This document shows, one piece after another, positions 18,278-28,315 of a stretch of DNA of 64,000 nt; within the stretch, counting starts at the first letter, position 1; each line of letters begins with the position of its first letter. The position numbers and the translations under genes were made by a program. The DNA is from Acidobacteriota bacterium (GTDB lineage Bacteria; Acidobacteriota; Terriglobia; Terriglobales; Acidobacteriaceae), in the NCBI GenBank assembly GCA_013289795.1, contig JABCZH010000009.1, forward strand, positions 140,240 through 204,239, written 5' to 3'. The notes below the pieces were generated by a model. It worked only from the letters and a program-made list of their open reading frames with translations, did not search any database and had not been told where the DNA came from.

Positions 18278-19630
18278 ATGCGCGCAGTGCGACTCTTCAC
18301 CTCTTTTCTTTTGTTCTCGTTTCCCACATTTGCAATCGGCAGCGCCGCCGCTCAAGCCGGTCCGTACTCTCCCAAGCCGCCGCTTTCAGCATGGGATAGC
18401 ATTTCTGGAGCGTTAGGGCGCGCGAGCGCCAGTCATGCTGTGATTGACCCGGTCACGCAGCTCGCTGAGCTTACCGCCTCGGACGGCGGCTTTAACAATT
18501 TCCTGGGCACTTCGGTTGCCGTCGCCGGCAACACGGTGGTTGTTGGGCCGGCATCGGATAACGGTCCATTCCATGGAGCTGCCTACGTGTTCGTGAAGCC
18601 CCCCACGGGATGGAGCAATATGACCCAGACCGCCGAATTGACTGCCTCCGACGGCATGTCTGATGACGAACTCGGCCGCTCCGTGTCCATTAGCGTCGAC
18701 GGAAACACCATTGTCTCTGGAGCGCCATTCCATACCAACTCGGATAATTCTCTTGGCGCTGTTTACGTGTGGGTAAAGCCGGCTACTGGCTGGACGAATG
18801 CAACCGAAACCGCCAAGCTTATTGCATCTGATGGCAGCCAGTACTCCGAATATCTCGGGTTATCGGTTTCCATCAGCGCTGACACCGTGGTAGTGGGAGC
18901 CCCTGGCTGGGGCACCCAAAACGTAAGCGGGGAAGGAGCGCTCTACGTTTATGTGAAACCACAGGGTGGCTGGGTGAGCGCCACAGAAACTGCCAGGTTG
19001 ACGGTCGCCGGGGCTGGAGCGGCAGATGATCTGGGTGAGTCCTTGGGCATCAGTGGCTCTACCATCGTGGGCGGCGCCCCCGGCGCCAGCGCCACATACG
19101 TGTTCGTTGAGCCCGCCGGCGGCTGGAGAACCACCTCCACACCCAGCGCGAAGTTGAGCGCCACAGGAATTGGCGGTGCGGTCGCGATCAACGGGAACAT
19201 AGTTGCCGCCGGTTCACCGAATCTTACCGTCGGCTCGAATCACGAACAGGGAGCCGCATTCATCTTTGTCAAACCGCCTAGTGGCTGGAGGTCGACCTCA
19301 AATTTCAACGCTGAGTTGACCGCTTCGAACGGCATGACCGGAGACCAGTTTGGCTCTTCCGTAACCGTTGCTGGGCAAGGCGATGGCGTAGTCAGTGGCG
19401 CTGTTGGCGGCAATGCTGCGCAAGGCACTGCTTACCTTTTCCTCAAACCAAAGAACGGTTGGAAGACAACTTCCAAGTTTGCCGCGGAGTTCAACGCCTC
19501 CGATGGGCAGTCTGGCTACGGCTTTGGCTCAGCCGTCAACACCGACGGTCGCATGCTCGTCGTCGGGTCCCCAGGCTGGTTCGGACCCTTCGGCGATCAG
19601 CAGGGCTCCGCCTATATTTTCGGTCGGTAG
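18278..19630 (+). CDS. Secreted FG-GAP-like repeat protein
   Basis: The ATG at 18278 is chosen because GAGG precedes it and a signal peptide begins there (MRAVRLFTSFLLFSFPTFA); the frame is open from 18251. The mature 450-residue protein is made of about six to seven repeats of some 55-60 residues. Each has the form 'ELTASDG..D.LG.SV.I.G.TVV.GAP....GAAYVFVKP..GW', typical of FG-GAP/integrin-alpha-like beta-propeller repeats in bacterial exoproteins. No catalytic domain is present. A cell-surface or extracellular binding role is likely. Confidence 0.82.
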   Translation: MRAVRLFTSFLLFSFPTFAIGSAAAQAGPYSPKPPLSAWDSISGALGRASASHAVIDPVTQLAELTASDGGFNNFLGTSVAVAGNTVVVGPASDNGPFHGAAYVFVKPPTGWSNMTQTAELTASDGMSDDELGRSVSISVDGNTIVSGAPFHTNSDNSLGAVYVWVKPATGWTNATETAKLIASDGSQYSEYLGLSVSISADTVVVGAPGWGTQNVSGEGALYVYVKPQGGWVSATETARLTVAGAGAADDLGESLGISGSTIVGGAPGASATYVFVEPAGGWRTTSTPSAKLSATGIGGAVAINGNIVAAGSPNLTVGSNHEQGAAFIFVKPPSGWRSTSNFNAELTASNGMTGDQFGSSVTVAGQGDGVVSGAVGGNAAQGTAYLFLKPKNGWKTTSKFAAEFNASDGQSGYGFGSAVNTDGRMLVVGSPGWFGPFGDQQGSAYIFGR

Positions 19631-19827
19631 GAGCAAGTTTCGTCAGTGCCCACCTCTTGACGTGGTGCCTCAAGCAACTGCTCTCGATCGACTGTCGATC
19701 GGATCGTGCCCAAGCAATTTGGGGGGCAATCGGGGACCCAGATTGTGCGTCCGAGACCAGCGTGGCGTAACATCGCCATTTCACTCGTTGACTGAGTCGT
19801 GAGTGATCACGTAGTTCCAGCCCGGAC

Positions 19828-20832
19828 CTAGCCGGTGCCAGCGACCGACTCAGGTGCCGGTGCCACCCCCACCCGATTCCGGCCCTCAGCCTTGGCGGCA
19901 TAGAGGGCGGTGTCAGCGGCACGCAATAACTGCTCGCTGCCCCGCGGGCTCTCGCCATCGTCGCAACCGGAAGCAATGCCAATGCTAAGGGTAACGGCCA
20001 GGGAACCAGCACTGGTCTCAAACTTGGCCTCGGCGATCGAACGGCGCAGGCGCTCCGCGCCGGCGGCGAGGTCGGCGGGCTTGCATCCCGGAACGATTAC
20101 CAGAAATTCTTCTCCACCGTAGCGGCCCACCGAATCGTAGGTGCGCACTCCCTCCGCCAGACGGCGCCCCACCTCCTTCAACACTGTATCCCCCACCAGG
20201 TGGCCGTAGGTGTCGTTGACTTTCTTGAAGTGGTCAACGTCGGCCATCATCACTCCCAGAGGCTGGCTTGATCTTTGCTGGCGTTTGATTTCGTTTTTCA
20301 GAAAACCGATGATGGCCCCGCGGTTCCAGAGCGCGGTCAGAGCGTCGTGCGCAGATTCATATTGCAATGTATCGTGAGCGCGGATGAGAGCAGCCTGCAA
20401 CTCCAGAATGCGCTTGCCGGCGCGAACCCGTGCCCGCAATTCGTCTACGTCAAAAGGCTTGGTCAGGTAGTCATCCGCGCCCGCATCCAGGCCTGCGACC
20501 ACGTCTTCGCGGTCATCCTTTGCGGTCAGCAATAGCACATAGCAATAAGGGCCGTGTTCGCGCCCGCGGATTTTGCGGCAGACTTCAATCCCATCCATGT
20601 CCGGCATCATCCAGTCGAGAACAGCCATGGGCGGCGCCGTGGGTTGCTGCAACGCTTCCCATGCATCGACGCCGTTCTTTACGGCGGTTACGCGGTAGCT
20701 CCACTTTTGAAACCAGCTCTGAAGGATCCGGAGAAAGATGGGATCATCCTCGGCCACCAGAACGGAATCGAGATTGGACTCCGGCTCGCCGGAATTCGGC
20801 ATCGAAATGGCCGGATCGTTGAGTTGTTTCAC
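19828..20832 (-). CDS. PleD-like response regulator with GGDEF diguanylate cyclase domain
   Basis: The 334-residue protein has a receiver domain (phospho-acceptor D73 in [12 protein letters not shown], acid pocket E28/D29/D30, KPF at 125-127). A GGDEF domain follows. The active-site motif is GGEEF at 239-243, and the inhibitory I-site RxxD is present as RTYD at 230-233, exactly five residues upstream. It should therefore make c-di-GMP with product inhibition when phosphorylated. The gene overlaps the hybrid kinase by four bases, making that kinase or its HPt domain the likely phosphodonor. Confidence 0.94.
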   Translation of the reverse strand: MKQLNDPAISMPNSGEPESNLDSVLVAEDDPIFLRILQSWFQKWSYRVTAVKNGVDAWEALQQPTAPPMAVLDWMMPDMDGIEVCRKIRGREHGPYCYVLLLTAKDDREDVVAGLDAGADDYLTKPFDVDELRARVRAGKRILELQAALIRAHDTLQYESAHDALTALWNRGAIIGFLKNEIKRQQRSSQPLGVMMADVDHFKKVNDTYGHLVGDTVLKEVGRRLAEGVRTYDSVGRYGGEEFLVIVPGCKPADLAAGAERLRRSIAEAKFETSAGSLAVTLSIGIASGCDDGESPRGSEQLLRAADTALYAAKAEGRNRVGVAPAPESVAGTG

Positions 20833-23567
20833 CCTTGCACCACTGTGGCCTGTTGCATCGCGGAGATCAGACTTGCCATTTCTTTTTGGAGTTGTTCGAA
20901 TACCGTTGGCGCTTGCGCGAGTTCACGGTCGCGACCCATGGTTTCCAGTTGTTTCGCCATTTGGGAAACATTGGCCGCTCCCAGATAACCGCTTTCTCCC
21001 TTCAAGCTGTGGGCAGCGCGGGACACGGCCTCGGAATCGTTCTGCTCCACCGCTTCTTGCAGCGTGGTCATCAGTTTGGGTGACTCTTCCAGAAAGATCC
21101 GGCAGATGTCCTGCAACAATTCTTCGTCGTCTTCGACTCGCTCGAGGGCGGCCGCTCTGTCCCAAGCGCCGGTAACCACAGGCGGGGCCGCGGTGCGTAG
21201 GTCCACCGCCACTCCGGCAAGAGCTTGCTGGATATCGCTGAAACGCAGCGGCTTGGTGATGTAACCATCCATGCCGGCTGCCAGACACTGCTCGCGATCT
21301 CCCTTCATGGCGTGGGCGGTCATGGCGAAAATTGGCAGATGGGTGCCGCTGCGCTTTTCGCTTTCGCGGATTGCCGCAGTGGCCGCCAAACCATCCATTT
21401 CAGGCATTTGCACGTCCATGAAGACTAGGTCGAACTTGCCGTTGGCCGCCAGCGATACGGCCTCGCGTCCGTTATGGGCCATAGTGGGCGCGTGGCCCAT
21501 CTTTTCCAGAACACGAACGATCACGGCTTCATTCACCGGATTGTCCTCAGCCACCAGCACCTGCAAACGTCGTGGAGCCTCACGCAAGCTGTGGCGAGTG
21601 ACCAAGGAAGCGGTCGCTCCTGCCTCCGCGCGTTTACCGAGGGCGGTCAACAGCGCAGCCAGCAGATCGTCCTTGAGCACGGGCTTGAGCAGGTAGGCAG
21701 CGATCCCCAATTCGCGGCAGCGAGCTCCCTCGCCGGGCTGGCCAGACGATGTCAGCATAAGAATGTCCGGTCCCGCCAAACTGGAATCGTGCTGGATGGC
21801 GGCCGCGAACTCGAATCCATCCATCCCCGGCATGCGGCCATCTGTCAAGATGACCCGAAACGGTTCTCCCCGGGCCTGGGCGGCTTTCAACGCGGCCAGG
21901 GCTTCTACGCCACCGGCAGCATCGGTGGGGCGCATTCTCCATTGCAACGCCATGCCATGCAAAATTCGGCGGTTGGTATCGTTGTCATCCACCACCAGAA
22001 CGGGCACATCCTTGAGTTCTTGCGGAAGGGCGGGCACTCCCGCCGCTTTGGGCTGAGCCACGCCGACCTGCGCAGTAAAGCGGAAGGTGCTGCCTTTACC
22101 CATCTCGCTCTCCACCCATATTTTTCCACCCATCATTTCCACCAGGCGGGAGGTGATGGCAAGACCCAGACCGGTCCCGCCGTACTTGCGGGTGACACTG
22201 GTGTCGGCTTGCGCGAATGCCTGGAAGATTACCTCCCGTTTGTCATCAGGAATGCCGACCCCGCTGTCGCTTACCTGGAAGTGGAGTTCGGCGCGAGCCT
22301 CGGCCTGCGGGTGAGATTCGATCTCCACCAGAACCTGCCCCTTGTCGGTAAACTTGATGGCATTGCCCACCAGATTGGTCAAGATTTGCCGCAGCCTGCC
22401 GGGGTCGCCGGTGAGGTGGGAAGGAACATCGGGGCTGACATCGTAGGCCAGTTCCAGGTTTTTTTGGTGAGCCCGCAGCGCCATGGTCTTCATGATCTCC
22501 CCGACGCACGCCTCCAGGTTGAACTCGATACTTTCAAGCTCGAGTTTGCCCGCTTCCACTTTGGAGAAATCCAGGATGTCGTTGATCACGCTTAACAGGG
22601 CCTCGCTGGACGACTTCACGAGAAGCAGGTACCCGCGCTGTTCCTGGTTGAGTTCGGTATCCAGGGTAAGCTCAGTCATTCCCATAATGCCGTTGATCGG
22701 AGTGCGGATTTCGTGGCTCATATTGGCCAGAAATTCACTTTTCGCCCGGCTGGCGGATTCCGCAGCATCCCTGGCCGTCACCATCTGCACGTTCAAGGTC
22801 ATCAGGTCGGCCGTCCGGCGAGCGACTTCCTCTTCTAGCGTGTCACGATGGCGCTGCAGTTCTTCGTCCCGGCCTTCGATTTGCGAGAGCATTTCGTTGA
22901 AGCCGGTCATGAGCAGGCCGACTTCATCACTACCGGTGACGGGGAGTCGCAATGCGTAGTTCTGCTGCGCGGAGACTTCCCGCGTTGCTTGCAACAGATC
23001 GAGGATGGGGTCGGAAATCAGTCGTTGCAACCGGGACGCCATTAGCAAGGCCGCGCCGCAGGAAACCACCAGCACAAAGCCGATCACCAGGGGATAGGCT
23101 CGCAAGCGGGCTTGCATCTCCGAGAAATCCGATTCCACATAAACAGTCCCGATCGTCTCCTTGCCGAGACGAACCGGCCGGAACTGCAGCAGGCGCCCGT
23201 TTTCAAAGAAGCTCCCTTCCTTCCGCGGTGGCGGAGGCAAGAACTTTTCGGTGTCTCCGCCGCGGTCGTAGGTGGCGAACGCCTGACCTTCAGCGGTATA
23301 GAGACAGGCGGCGGTAACGTGAGGCTGAGTGTGTAGCGATCGCAACACTTCTTTTGCCGCCTGCGCGTCATGAAAGGTCAGAGCGGCGGTGCTGTTCTCC
23401 GCCACCATGTTCGCCAAAGTAGATGTGTCATTCACCATCCCCCGCCGCAACTCGACAATGTCGTAGACGACGATGGCAACGCAGGCCAGCAACAATGTCA
23501 ACCCGCTGATGGCCATGATGAGCACCATCAGCTTCCGTGCGATCGACATGTTTTGTACCCAGCTCAC
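20829..23567 (-). CDS. Hybrid sensor histidine kinase (periplasmic sensor-HAMP-HisKA-HATPase-REC-REC-HPt)
   Basis: The 912-residue protein has transmembrane helices at about 13-35 and 160-177 enclosing a periplasmic region of CHASE8 type. A HAMP segment lies at about 180-235. HisKA carries H285 ([12 protein letters not shown]) and the HATPase spans 385-500. Two receivers carry D576 and D718, and the C-terminal HPt domain has H853 ([13 protein letters not shown]). The GTG start shares its first base with the YfiR-like stop (TAGTG) and has AAGGA upstream. The HPt most plausibly passes phosphate to the overlapping GGDEF regulator. Confidence 0.94.
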   Translation of the reverse strand: MSWVQNMSIARKLMVLIMAISGLTLLLACVAIVVYDIVELRRGMVNDTSTLANMVAENSTAALTFHDAQAAKEVLRSLHTQPHVTAACLYTAEGQAFATYDRGGDTEKFLPPPPRKEGSFFENGRLLQFRPVRLGKETIGTVYVESDFSEMQARLRAYPLVIGFVLVVSCGAALLMASRLQRLISDPILDLLQATREVSAQQNYALRLPVTGSDEVGLLMTGFNEMLSQIEGRDEELQRHRDTLEEEVARRTADLMTLNVQMVTARDAAESASRAKSEFLANMSHEIRTPINGIMGMTELTLDTELNQEQRGYLLLVKSSSEALLSVINDILDFSKVEAGKLELESIEFNLEACVGEIMKTMALRAHQKNLELAYDVSPDVPSHLTGDPGRLRQILTNLVGNAIKFTDKGQVLVEIESHPQAEARAELHFQVSDSGVGIPDDKREVIFQAFAQADTSVTRKYGGTGLGLAITSRLVEMMGGKIWVESEMGKGSTFRFTAQVGVAQPKAAGVPALPQELKDVPVLVVDDNDTNRRILHGMALQWRMRPTDAAGGVEALAALKAAQARGEPFRVILTDGRMPGMDGFEFAAAIQHDSSLAGPDILMLTSSGQPGEGARCRELGIAAYLLKPVLKDDLLAALLTALGKRAEAGATASLVTRHSLREAPRRLQVLVAEDNPVNEAVIVRVLEKMGHAPTMAHNGREAVSLAANGKFDLVFMDVQMPEMDGLAATAAIRESEKRSGTHLPIFAMTAHAMKGDREQCLAAGMDGYITKPLRFSDIQQALAGVAVDLRTAAPPVVTGAWDRAAALERVEDDEELLQDICRIFLEESPKLMTTLQEAVEQNDSEAVSRAAHSLKGESGYLGAANVSQMAKQLETMGRDRELAQAPTVFEQLQKEMASLISAMQQATVVQG

Positions 23568-24238
23568 TAGTTTCCTTCACGCTCGCCATTCAGCACGACC
23601 TTGGCCACAGTCAGCAGCCGGGCGCTGATCTTCAGATGGGCTTGTTCTGCCGCCTTGAGGTTGATTTCGAAGCGCACCCGGCCGTCATCCAGCACAAAGT
23701 TGATCACTCCTCCCAGGATGGCGAAGCCCGGGGCGTCTCCCACGGTGAGTACGCTTGAGCCCTTAAGACCCAGCAGGATCGCCCGCAAGTGTGGCGTCTC
23801 CGAAGCCGCGATGAACAATATCTGGCAGGCTCGCGCCTGAGGCACTCCATCGGGATGGGCAATCTCGATGCGGTGACCGTTTACGATCTTGTCCACAATC
23901 ACCTGTTCAAAGTCGCGGCCGAAGGGATCCTGGCCGAGAACACAAATTTGCAACGCCGAATCGGCGCTGGGAAAGGCGTCGGTGGGCCATTCCACGAACC
24001 TTGCGAAGTTGAACAGGAACGCAGCCTTTACCTGATACTCAGTGGCCGACTGAGCCTGTGCCCCTGCCGCCAGCAAACATAGGAGGACACCGATCAGAGA
24101 CCGTCTCCAGCGCGACGTAACGCCTCGCTCAAGCGTGACAGGACAACGCCCCGTGCGGACGACCGACCCTGGCTTGGCATGGTTCAATGTCCCGTCTCCT
24201 TTAAGACAACTCCCGTCTGAGAGTCGATAAATCTTCAA
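23567..24238 (-). CDS. YfiR-family (DUF4154) periplasmic protein
   Basis: The 223-residue protein has a hydrophobic export signal at about residues 45-63 ([19 protein letters not shown]), so the true start may lie downstream of 24238. The mature part matches the YfiR/DUF4154 pattern: [18 protein letters not shown] near the start, [10 protein letters not shown], and [23 protein letters not shown] at the end. In Pseudomonas, YfiR is a periplasmic repressor of the diguanylate cyclase YfiN. Here it sits between a TonB-dependent receptor and a hybrid kinase, overlapping both, so it probably relays receptor state to the kinase's periplasmic domain. Confidence 0.88.
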   Translation of the reverse strand: MKIYRLSDGSCLKGDGTLNHAKPGSVVRTGRCPVTLERGVTSRWRRSLIGVLLCLLAAGAQAQSATEYQVKAAFLFNFARFVEWPTDAFPSADSALQICVLGQDPFGRDFEQVIVDKIVNGHRIEIAHPDGVPQARACQILFIAASETPHLRAILLGLKGSSVLTVGDAPGFAILGGVINFVLDDGRVRFEINLKAAEQAHLKISARLLTVAKVVLNGEREGN

Positions 24239-26280
24239 AACCTGCCGGTGATCTTGACCCGGAAACTTCTTCCATCCTGCTGAATCGCATCTTGCACGTC
24301 CTCAGGGCGTCCGGGATCGAAGTACTTCTTATCGAAAATGTTGTAGATACTGGTGGATAGGTCCAGGTGCTTCCCCAGCGCATGTCCCAGCAAGGTCAAA
24401 TTGAACACGGAGAAGCCGCCGATGGTATTGCCCAGCAGAGTCAGGACTGGACTGGTGTACTGTGCATCCAGACTGGCGAACAGCCGCTGCTGCACCACCG
24501 GGACGCTCAAGTTCAACTTGGCCAGGTGCGGCGGAGAATTAGCCAGCACCCGGTGGGTAACCGGCAGTGTCACATCGGTATAGCTGTAACTTGCCTCACC
24601 TTGCACGTCGGCCCAGTGGCCATCCAACTCCACTTCCACGCCGGTCGCATTCGCTTTTTCGGAGTTGAGATACACCGATTGACCATCGCTCGGAACCGTC
24701 TCCAGCGAAATTAGGTTGCTAATCCAGTTGCGGAAAACACTGCCCGATAGCGTGACATGTTGGCCAAGCCTCTGCTCCGCCACTCCTTCGAGGCTGCGAA
24801 TCGTCTCCGGCTTCAGCTTCAGATTGTCGTCGTAGAACGGCCCGAAGCCGGGCGTGACTTCGAAGGGTTCGGGAGCACGGAAGGCCGTGCCGTACAGCAG
24901 CTTCAAGGTAGTCGGGTGGAAGAGGTGGTAGATCAACCCCAGACGCGGGTTAGTGGTGCCGCCAAAGTTTGAGTAATGATCATAGCGCAGCCCTGCGCTC
25001 AAGGTCAGTTTGGAGGTGATGGCGAAATCATCCTGCCCATATACGGCCCAGATCACTGAGGTTGCTGGCTCCATAGTGAAGATGTCGCCAATGGGAGTGA
25101 AGTTCCCCTGGTCTTGGCGCAAATTGTCGGTGATCTCGGTGCCCAAAGTGATTTTGTGCTTGTCCAACAGAGTTCGGCTTAGCTTCACTTCGCTGTCCCA
25201 CCAGTTTCCGCGGAACGAATATGTGTCCACTGTGGTGGATCCGTCGGGCATGCCGGTGGCGAATGCGAGCGGCGCTTGCAGCCGGGCCTGGTCATAGGAG
25301 GTCCGGGCCGCCAATTCCCACTTCTCGCCAATCGCATGTCGATAGCTGAGGTCGAAGTATTGATGGTCATCGACATTGCGGGTGCGCGGGTCGTTGAACA
25401 GGGTACCGAAGTATCCGGTGGGGACTCCCCGATCCCGTGCGCTGAACAATCCTTGCAAGGTGAGACCACGGAAACTGATCGTCGCCAGGATATGTTGATA
25501 GCTCTCGTAGTCTGTGTTCCGCGTAATCCCGAAATTAGTGGTGGGGCTGTCGAACTGGGGATAAAACAGGGTTTGTCCCTGACTGTTGTAGAACGTGCCG
25601 GACACCAGCATGTCGATCCCTTTGTATTGCCCACCATAACTGGCTCGTCCCGCGTAGGTGCCAAAACTGGCGGGTTCAAACGAGAGTTCCACGCCTTTCA
25701 GTTGCGGCGGCTTGCGAGTGATTACATTGATTACAGCAAAGAATGCCTGAGCGCCGTAGAGCGAAGAGCTGGGACCACGGATGATTTCCACACGTTCAAT
25801 CAGGTCCACGTCAACCGGGAACTCCGAACCTAAGAAAGCCTGACCGAGAATGTTGCCGTTGATGCGATGGCCGTCGATCAACACCAGGATGCGGCTGTTC
25901 CAGTCACCTAAGCGTCCAAAGCCACGCACTCCCACGAAGCTGTAATCGTGGTCATACGTGATGTAGAAGCCACGCACACTCTGCAGAATGTCGGCCAGAG
26001 TGCGGTAGCCATATTTCTGTATTTCGTCCGAGGTGATGACCGTAACTGAGGCAGGCGCGTCGCTGGCGCTCTGCATGTGCTTGGAGGCGCTATAAACCTG
26101 AATATTTGCCAACTCCTCCAGGCTCGCTTCTCCCAGGTTCGGTGGGGATTGCTGGGCAAGACCGCTCCCGGTCAGTAGGGCAAGGGTCAGTAAGCTCCCG
26201 TACCAGCCTCGGTGTCGTCGCGCGTGCTGAATGAAACTGAGACAAATCGCCACGTCGACGGCGTAGCTCAGCCTCGGCAT
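24235..26280 (-). CDS. TonB-dependent outer-membrane receptor
   Basis: The ATG at 26280 is preferred because GAGGAGGAG stands just upstream; the frame is open to 26313. The 681-residue protein has a hydrophobic leader and a TonB-box-like segment. The plug domain (about 60-170, RTLADILQSVRGFYI, IERVEIIRGPSSSLYGAQAFFAVINVITR) is followed by a 22-strand-type barrel ending in phenylalanine (FRVKITGRF). It resembles BtuB/CirA-like receptors, but the ligand is unknown and no cobalamin riboswitch was recognised upstream. It heads a four-gene signalling operon in which every junction overlaps. Confidence 0.92.
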   Translation of the reverse strand: MPRLSYAVDVAICLSFIQHARRHRGWYGSLLTLALLTGSGLAQQSPPNLGEASLEELANIQVYSASKHMQSASDAPASVTVITSDEIQKYGYRTLADILQSVRGFYITYDHDYSFVGVRGFGRLGDWNSRILVLIDGHRINGNILGQAFLGSEFPVDVDLIERVEIIRGPSSSLYGAQAFFAVINVITRKPPQLKGVELSFEPASFGTYAGRASYGGQYKGIDMLVSGTFYNSQGQTLFYPQFDSPTTNFGITRNTDYESYQHILATISFRGLTLQGLFSARDRGVPTGYFGTLFNDPRTRNVDDHQYFDLSYRHAIGEKWELAARTSYDQARLQAPLAFATGMPDGSTTVDTYSFRGNWWDSEVKLSRTLLDKHKITLGTEITDNLRQDQGNFTPIGDIFTMEPATSVIWAVYGQDDFAITSKLTLSAGLRYDHYSNFGGTTNPRLGLIYHLFHPTTLKLLYGTAFRAPEPFEVTPGFGPFYDDNLKLKPETIRSLEGVAEQRLGQHVTLSGSVFRNWISNLISLETVPSDGQSVYLNSEKANATGVEVELDGHWADVQGEASYSYTDVTLPVTHRVLANSPPHLAKLNLSVPVVQQRLFASLDAQYTSPVLTLLGNTIGGFSVFNLTLLGHALGKHLDLSTSIYNIFDKKYFDPGRPEDVQDAIQQDGRSFRVKITGRF

Positions 26281-26469
26281 AGTCTCTCCTCCTCTTCGAA
26301 GGTCCACCGCCATCGTTTCTAACGCCTGGCGAGGCCCTCTACTTTCTTTCGGCGAGGCGAGAGCTCTTCTTTACTTCGGAGACGTTACCGGCCCTCGTTT
26401 CACGGGGCGTGCGGGTTGAAGTAAGGCCTCTCGGCTGACGATGAAACCTTTGGTCGTCGAGGCGCAGTC

Positions 26470-27471
26470 ATGTCTGAAGTTCGGGATCCAGATGTCATCT
26501 TGGCGGTCTTGGATGCCCTACCCATGGGTGTCTACATTGCCGATCAAAATGGGACGATCCTGTTTTGGAACCAGAGCGCAGAACGCATCACCGGGCACAA
26601 ACGCTACGAGGTCATCGGACACTCTCGCCGGGAAAACATATTGGTACAGTGCAATGAGCGCAGCTGCCCGATGTGCGGGGAGAGCTGTCCGTTTCATCAG
26701 ACGGAGGTGGATGGGAGCGAACATGAGCAGCGGCTCTTCTTGCGCCACAAGAGTGGCCATCCAGTGCCGGTACTGTTCCGAATCACGCCGGTCTCCGGCC
26801 GCAGTGGTGTGGCGCGACATGTGGCCGGGAGTTTTCACGAGCCGCGGGCGGCAGCAGGCCCGGCACGGGAGCGTCGCACCCCAGTCCCTTCGATTTGTCT
26901 GGACGAGAGTACCGGCGTCGCCAATCACGGTTTTATCGAATTCCATCTGCGGGAAAATCTTGCCGGCCTCGTCGAGTACCATGTGCCCTTCGGCATCATG
27001 TGTCTGCAGTTGGACCATTTCGATCACCTGCGCTCCGCCTATGGCAGGCAAGCCACGGACTCCATGCTGAGAGTGGTGGCCGAGACTCTACGCAACGGCC
27101 TGCGCCCCAGCGATATGGTCGGGCATTGGGGCGAGGACCAATTTCTGGCACTCTTGCCGAATTGTGGCGCGCGCGGTGCGGAGAAAGACAGTGAGCGGGG
27201 GCAAAAACTTGTGGCTGGAGCCGGCATTCATTGGTGGGGAGAACAATTGTCGATCGTGACCTCCATCGGATACGCCGGTGCGGAGGCCGTGGACACGGTG
27301 GAATCGCTGGTGGAGCGGGCGCAACGTTCGCTGAAACCCGCCTCCCCCCCAAGACGGCCGTCGCCGGAGCGGGCGCATTGGCCGGCAGGCAAAGCTCTGG
27401 GAAATAGATTCCTATGTTCGCCATTATTGGCATTGTCGTTGTCTTCGGATGCGTGCTCGCCGGGTACTTGA
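26470..27471 (+). CDS. PAS-GGDEF protein with degenerate active site
   Basis: The ATG has GAGG seven bases upstream. The 333-residue protein has a PAS domain (about 8-110) containing a cysteine group C61, C66, C69 and C73. A GGDEF-like domain occupies about 142-295. The catalytic motif reads GEDQF at 221-225 rather than GGDEF, while the RxxD I-site is kept as RPSD at 212-215. That pattern suggests a c-di-GMP-binding effector rather than an active cyclase, though activity cannot be excluded. The last roughly 30 residues look non-homologous and overlap motA by 58 bases, beyond a run of seven C that could hide a frameshift. Confidence 0.8.
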   Translation: MSEVRDPDVILAVLDALPMGVYIADQNGTILFWNQSAERITGHKRYEVIGHSRRENILVQCNERSCPMCGESCPFHQTEVDGSEHEQRLFLRHKSGHPVPVLFRITPVSGRSGVARHVAGSFHEPRAAAGPARERRTPVPSICLDESTGVANHGFIEFHLRENLAGLVEYHVPFGIMCLQLDHFDHLRSAYGRQATDSMLRVVAETLRNGLRPSDMVGHWGEDQFLALLPNCGARGAEKDSERGQKLVAGAGIHWWGEQLSIVTSIGYAGAEAVDTVESLVERAQRSLKPASPPRRPSPERAHWPAGKALGNRFLCSPLLALSLSSDACSPGT

Positions 27472-28301
27472 TGGAACACGGACCTCTGCTGGTACTGATG
27501 CAGCCCGCTGAGTTGGTGATCATCGGAGGCGCTGCCCTCGGCACCGTGCTGATCGCTAACCCGCTCCACATCCTCAAACAAATTGTGGGAGGAATCGCCG
27601 GAGTCTTCGCGGGATCAAAATTCACCAAGCAACGCTATCTCGATTCCCTGAGGATGACCTATGAACTCCTCAACAAAGCCCGCCGGGAAGGATTGATGAC
27701 TCTCGAAAACGACGTCGAAGCGCCGGACAAGAGTCCGATTCTGTCGAAGTATGCCTTCTTCATAAAGGACCATCACACCTGCGACTATTTTTGTGACACG
27801 CTGCGCATGGCCATCAGCGGCGTGGAAGCCTTTGATCTCGACCAACTCCTGGACTTGGACCTGGAGGTCCACCACAACTCCGCTAATCTGCCGATTTCTT
27901 CATTGAGCACCATGGCTGATTCCCTGCCCGGATTAGGCATCGTAGCGGCGGTGCTGGGCGTGGTCATCACCATGGGAGCGTTGGGCGGCCCGCCGGAGGA
28001 AATCGGACATAAGGTGGCGGCGGCGCTGGTTGGCACTTTCCTGGGAATTCTGCTGTGTTACGGACTGGTCGGACCGATTGCGTCCAACATGGGAAAGATC
28101 GCTGAAGAAGAGTCGGCCTATCTGCATGTCTTGCGGGTAGTGATGATTTCCTTCCTCAAAGGCTCAGCCCCCATTATGGCGGTGGAGTTTGCCCGGCGGG
28201 CGATTCCCGGGCACGTTCGTCCTTCGTTTAAGGAAGTGGAGACGCTCTGCCGCGGCGGAGGCGCTGAAGCGACGCCGGTTGCGGCCGCGGCATCCGCCTA
28301 G
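27414..28301 (+). CDS. motA: Flagellar motor stator protein MotA
   Basis: The 295-residue protein starts MFAIIGIVVVFGCVLAGYLME, the typical MotA N-terminus, which fixes the start despite overlap with the upstream gene. Four transmembrane helices are expected. The conserved proton-channel helices include LPGLGIVAAVLGVVITMG near 165-182 and GTFLGILLCYGLVGPIA near 205-221. MotA forms a ring around a MotB dimer and converts proton flow into rotation. motB follows after 14 bases. No other flagellar genes are in the window. Confidence 0.94.
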   Translation: MFAIIGIVVVFGCVLAGYLMEHGPLLVLMQPAELVIIGGAALGTVLIANPLHILKQIVGGIAGVFAGSKFTKQRYLDSLRMTYELLNKARREGLMTLENDVEAPDKSPILSKYAFFIKDHHTCDYFCDTLRMAISGVEAFDLDQLLDLDLEVHHNSANLPISSLSTMADSLPGLGIVAAVLGVVITMGALGGPPEEIGHKVAAALVGTFLGILLCYGLVGPIASNMGKIAEEESAYLHVLRVVMISFLKGSAPIMAVEFARRAIPGHVRPSFKEVETLCRGGGAEATPVAAAASA

Positions 28302-28315
28302 GCGGGAAAGGACTC

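Noticed and set aside
21474..22595. 373-codon plus-strand open frame
   Set aside because: It runs antisense through the hybrid kinase; composition reflects GC-rich third positions of the real gene.
26281..26469. Cobalamin riboswitch before the TonB-dependent receptor
   Set aside because: No B12-box-like or conserved stem sequence was found in the leader.
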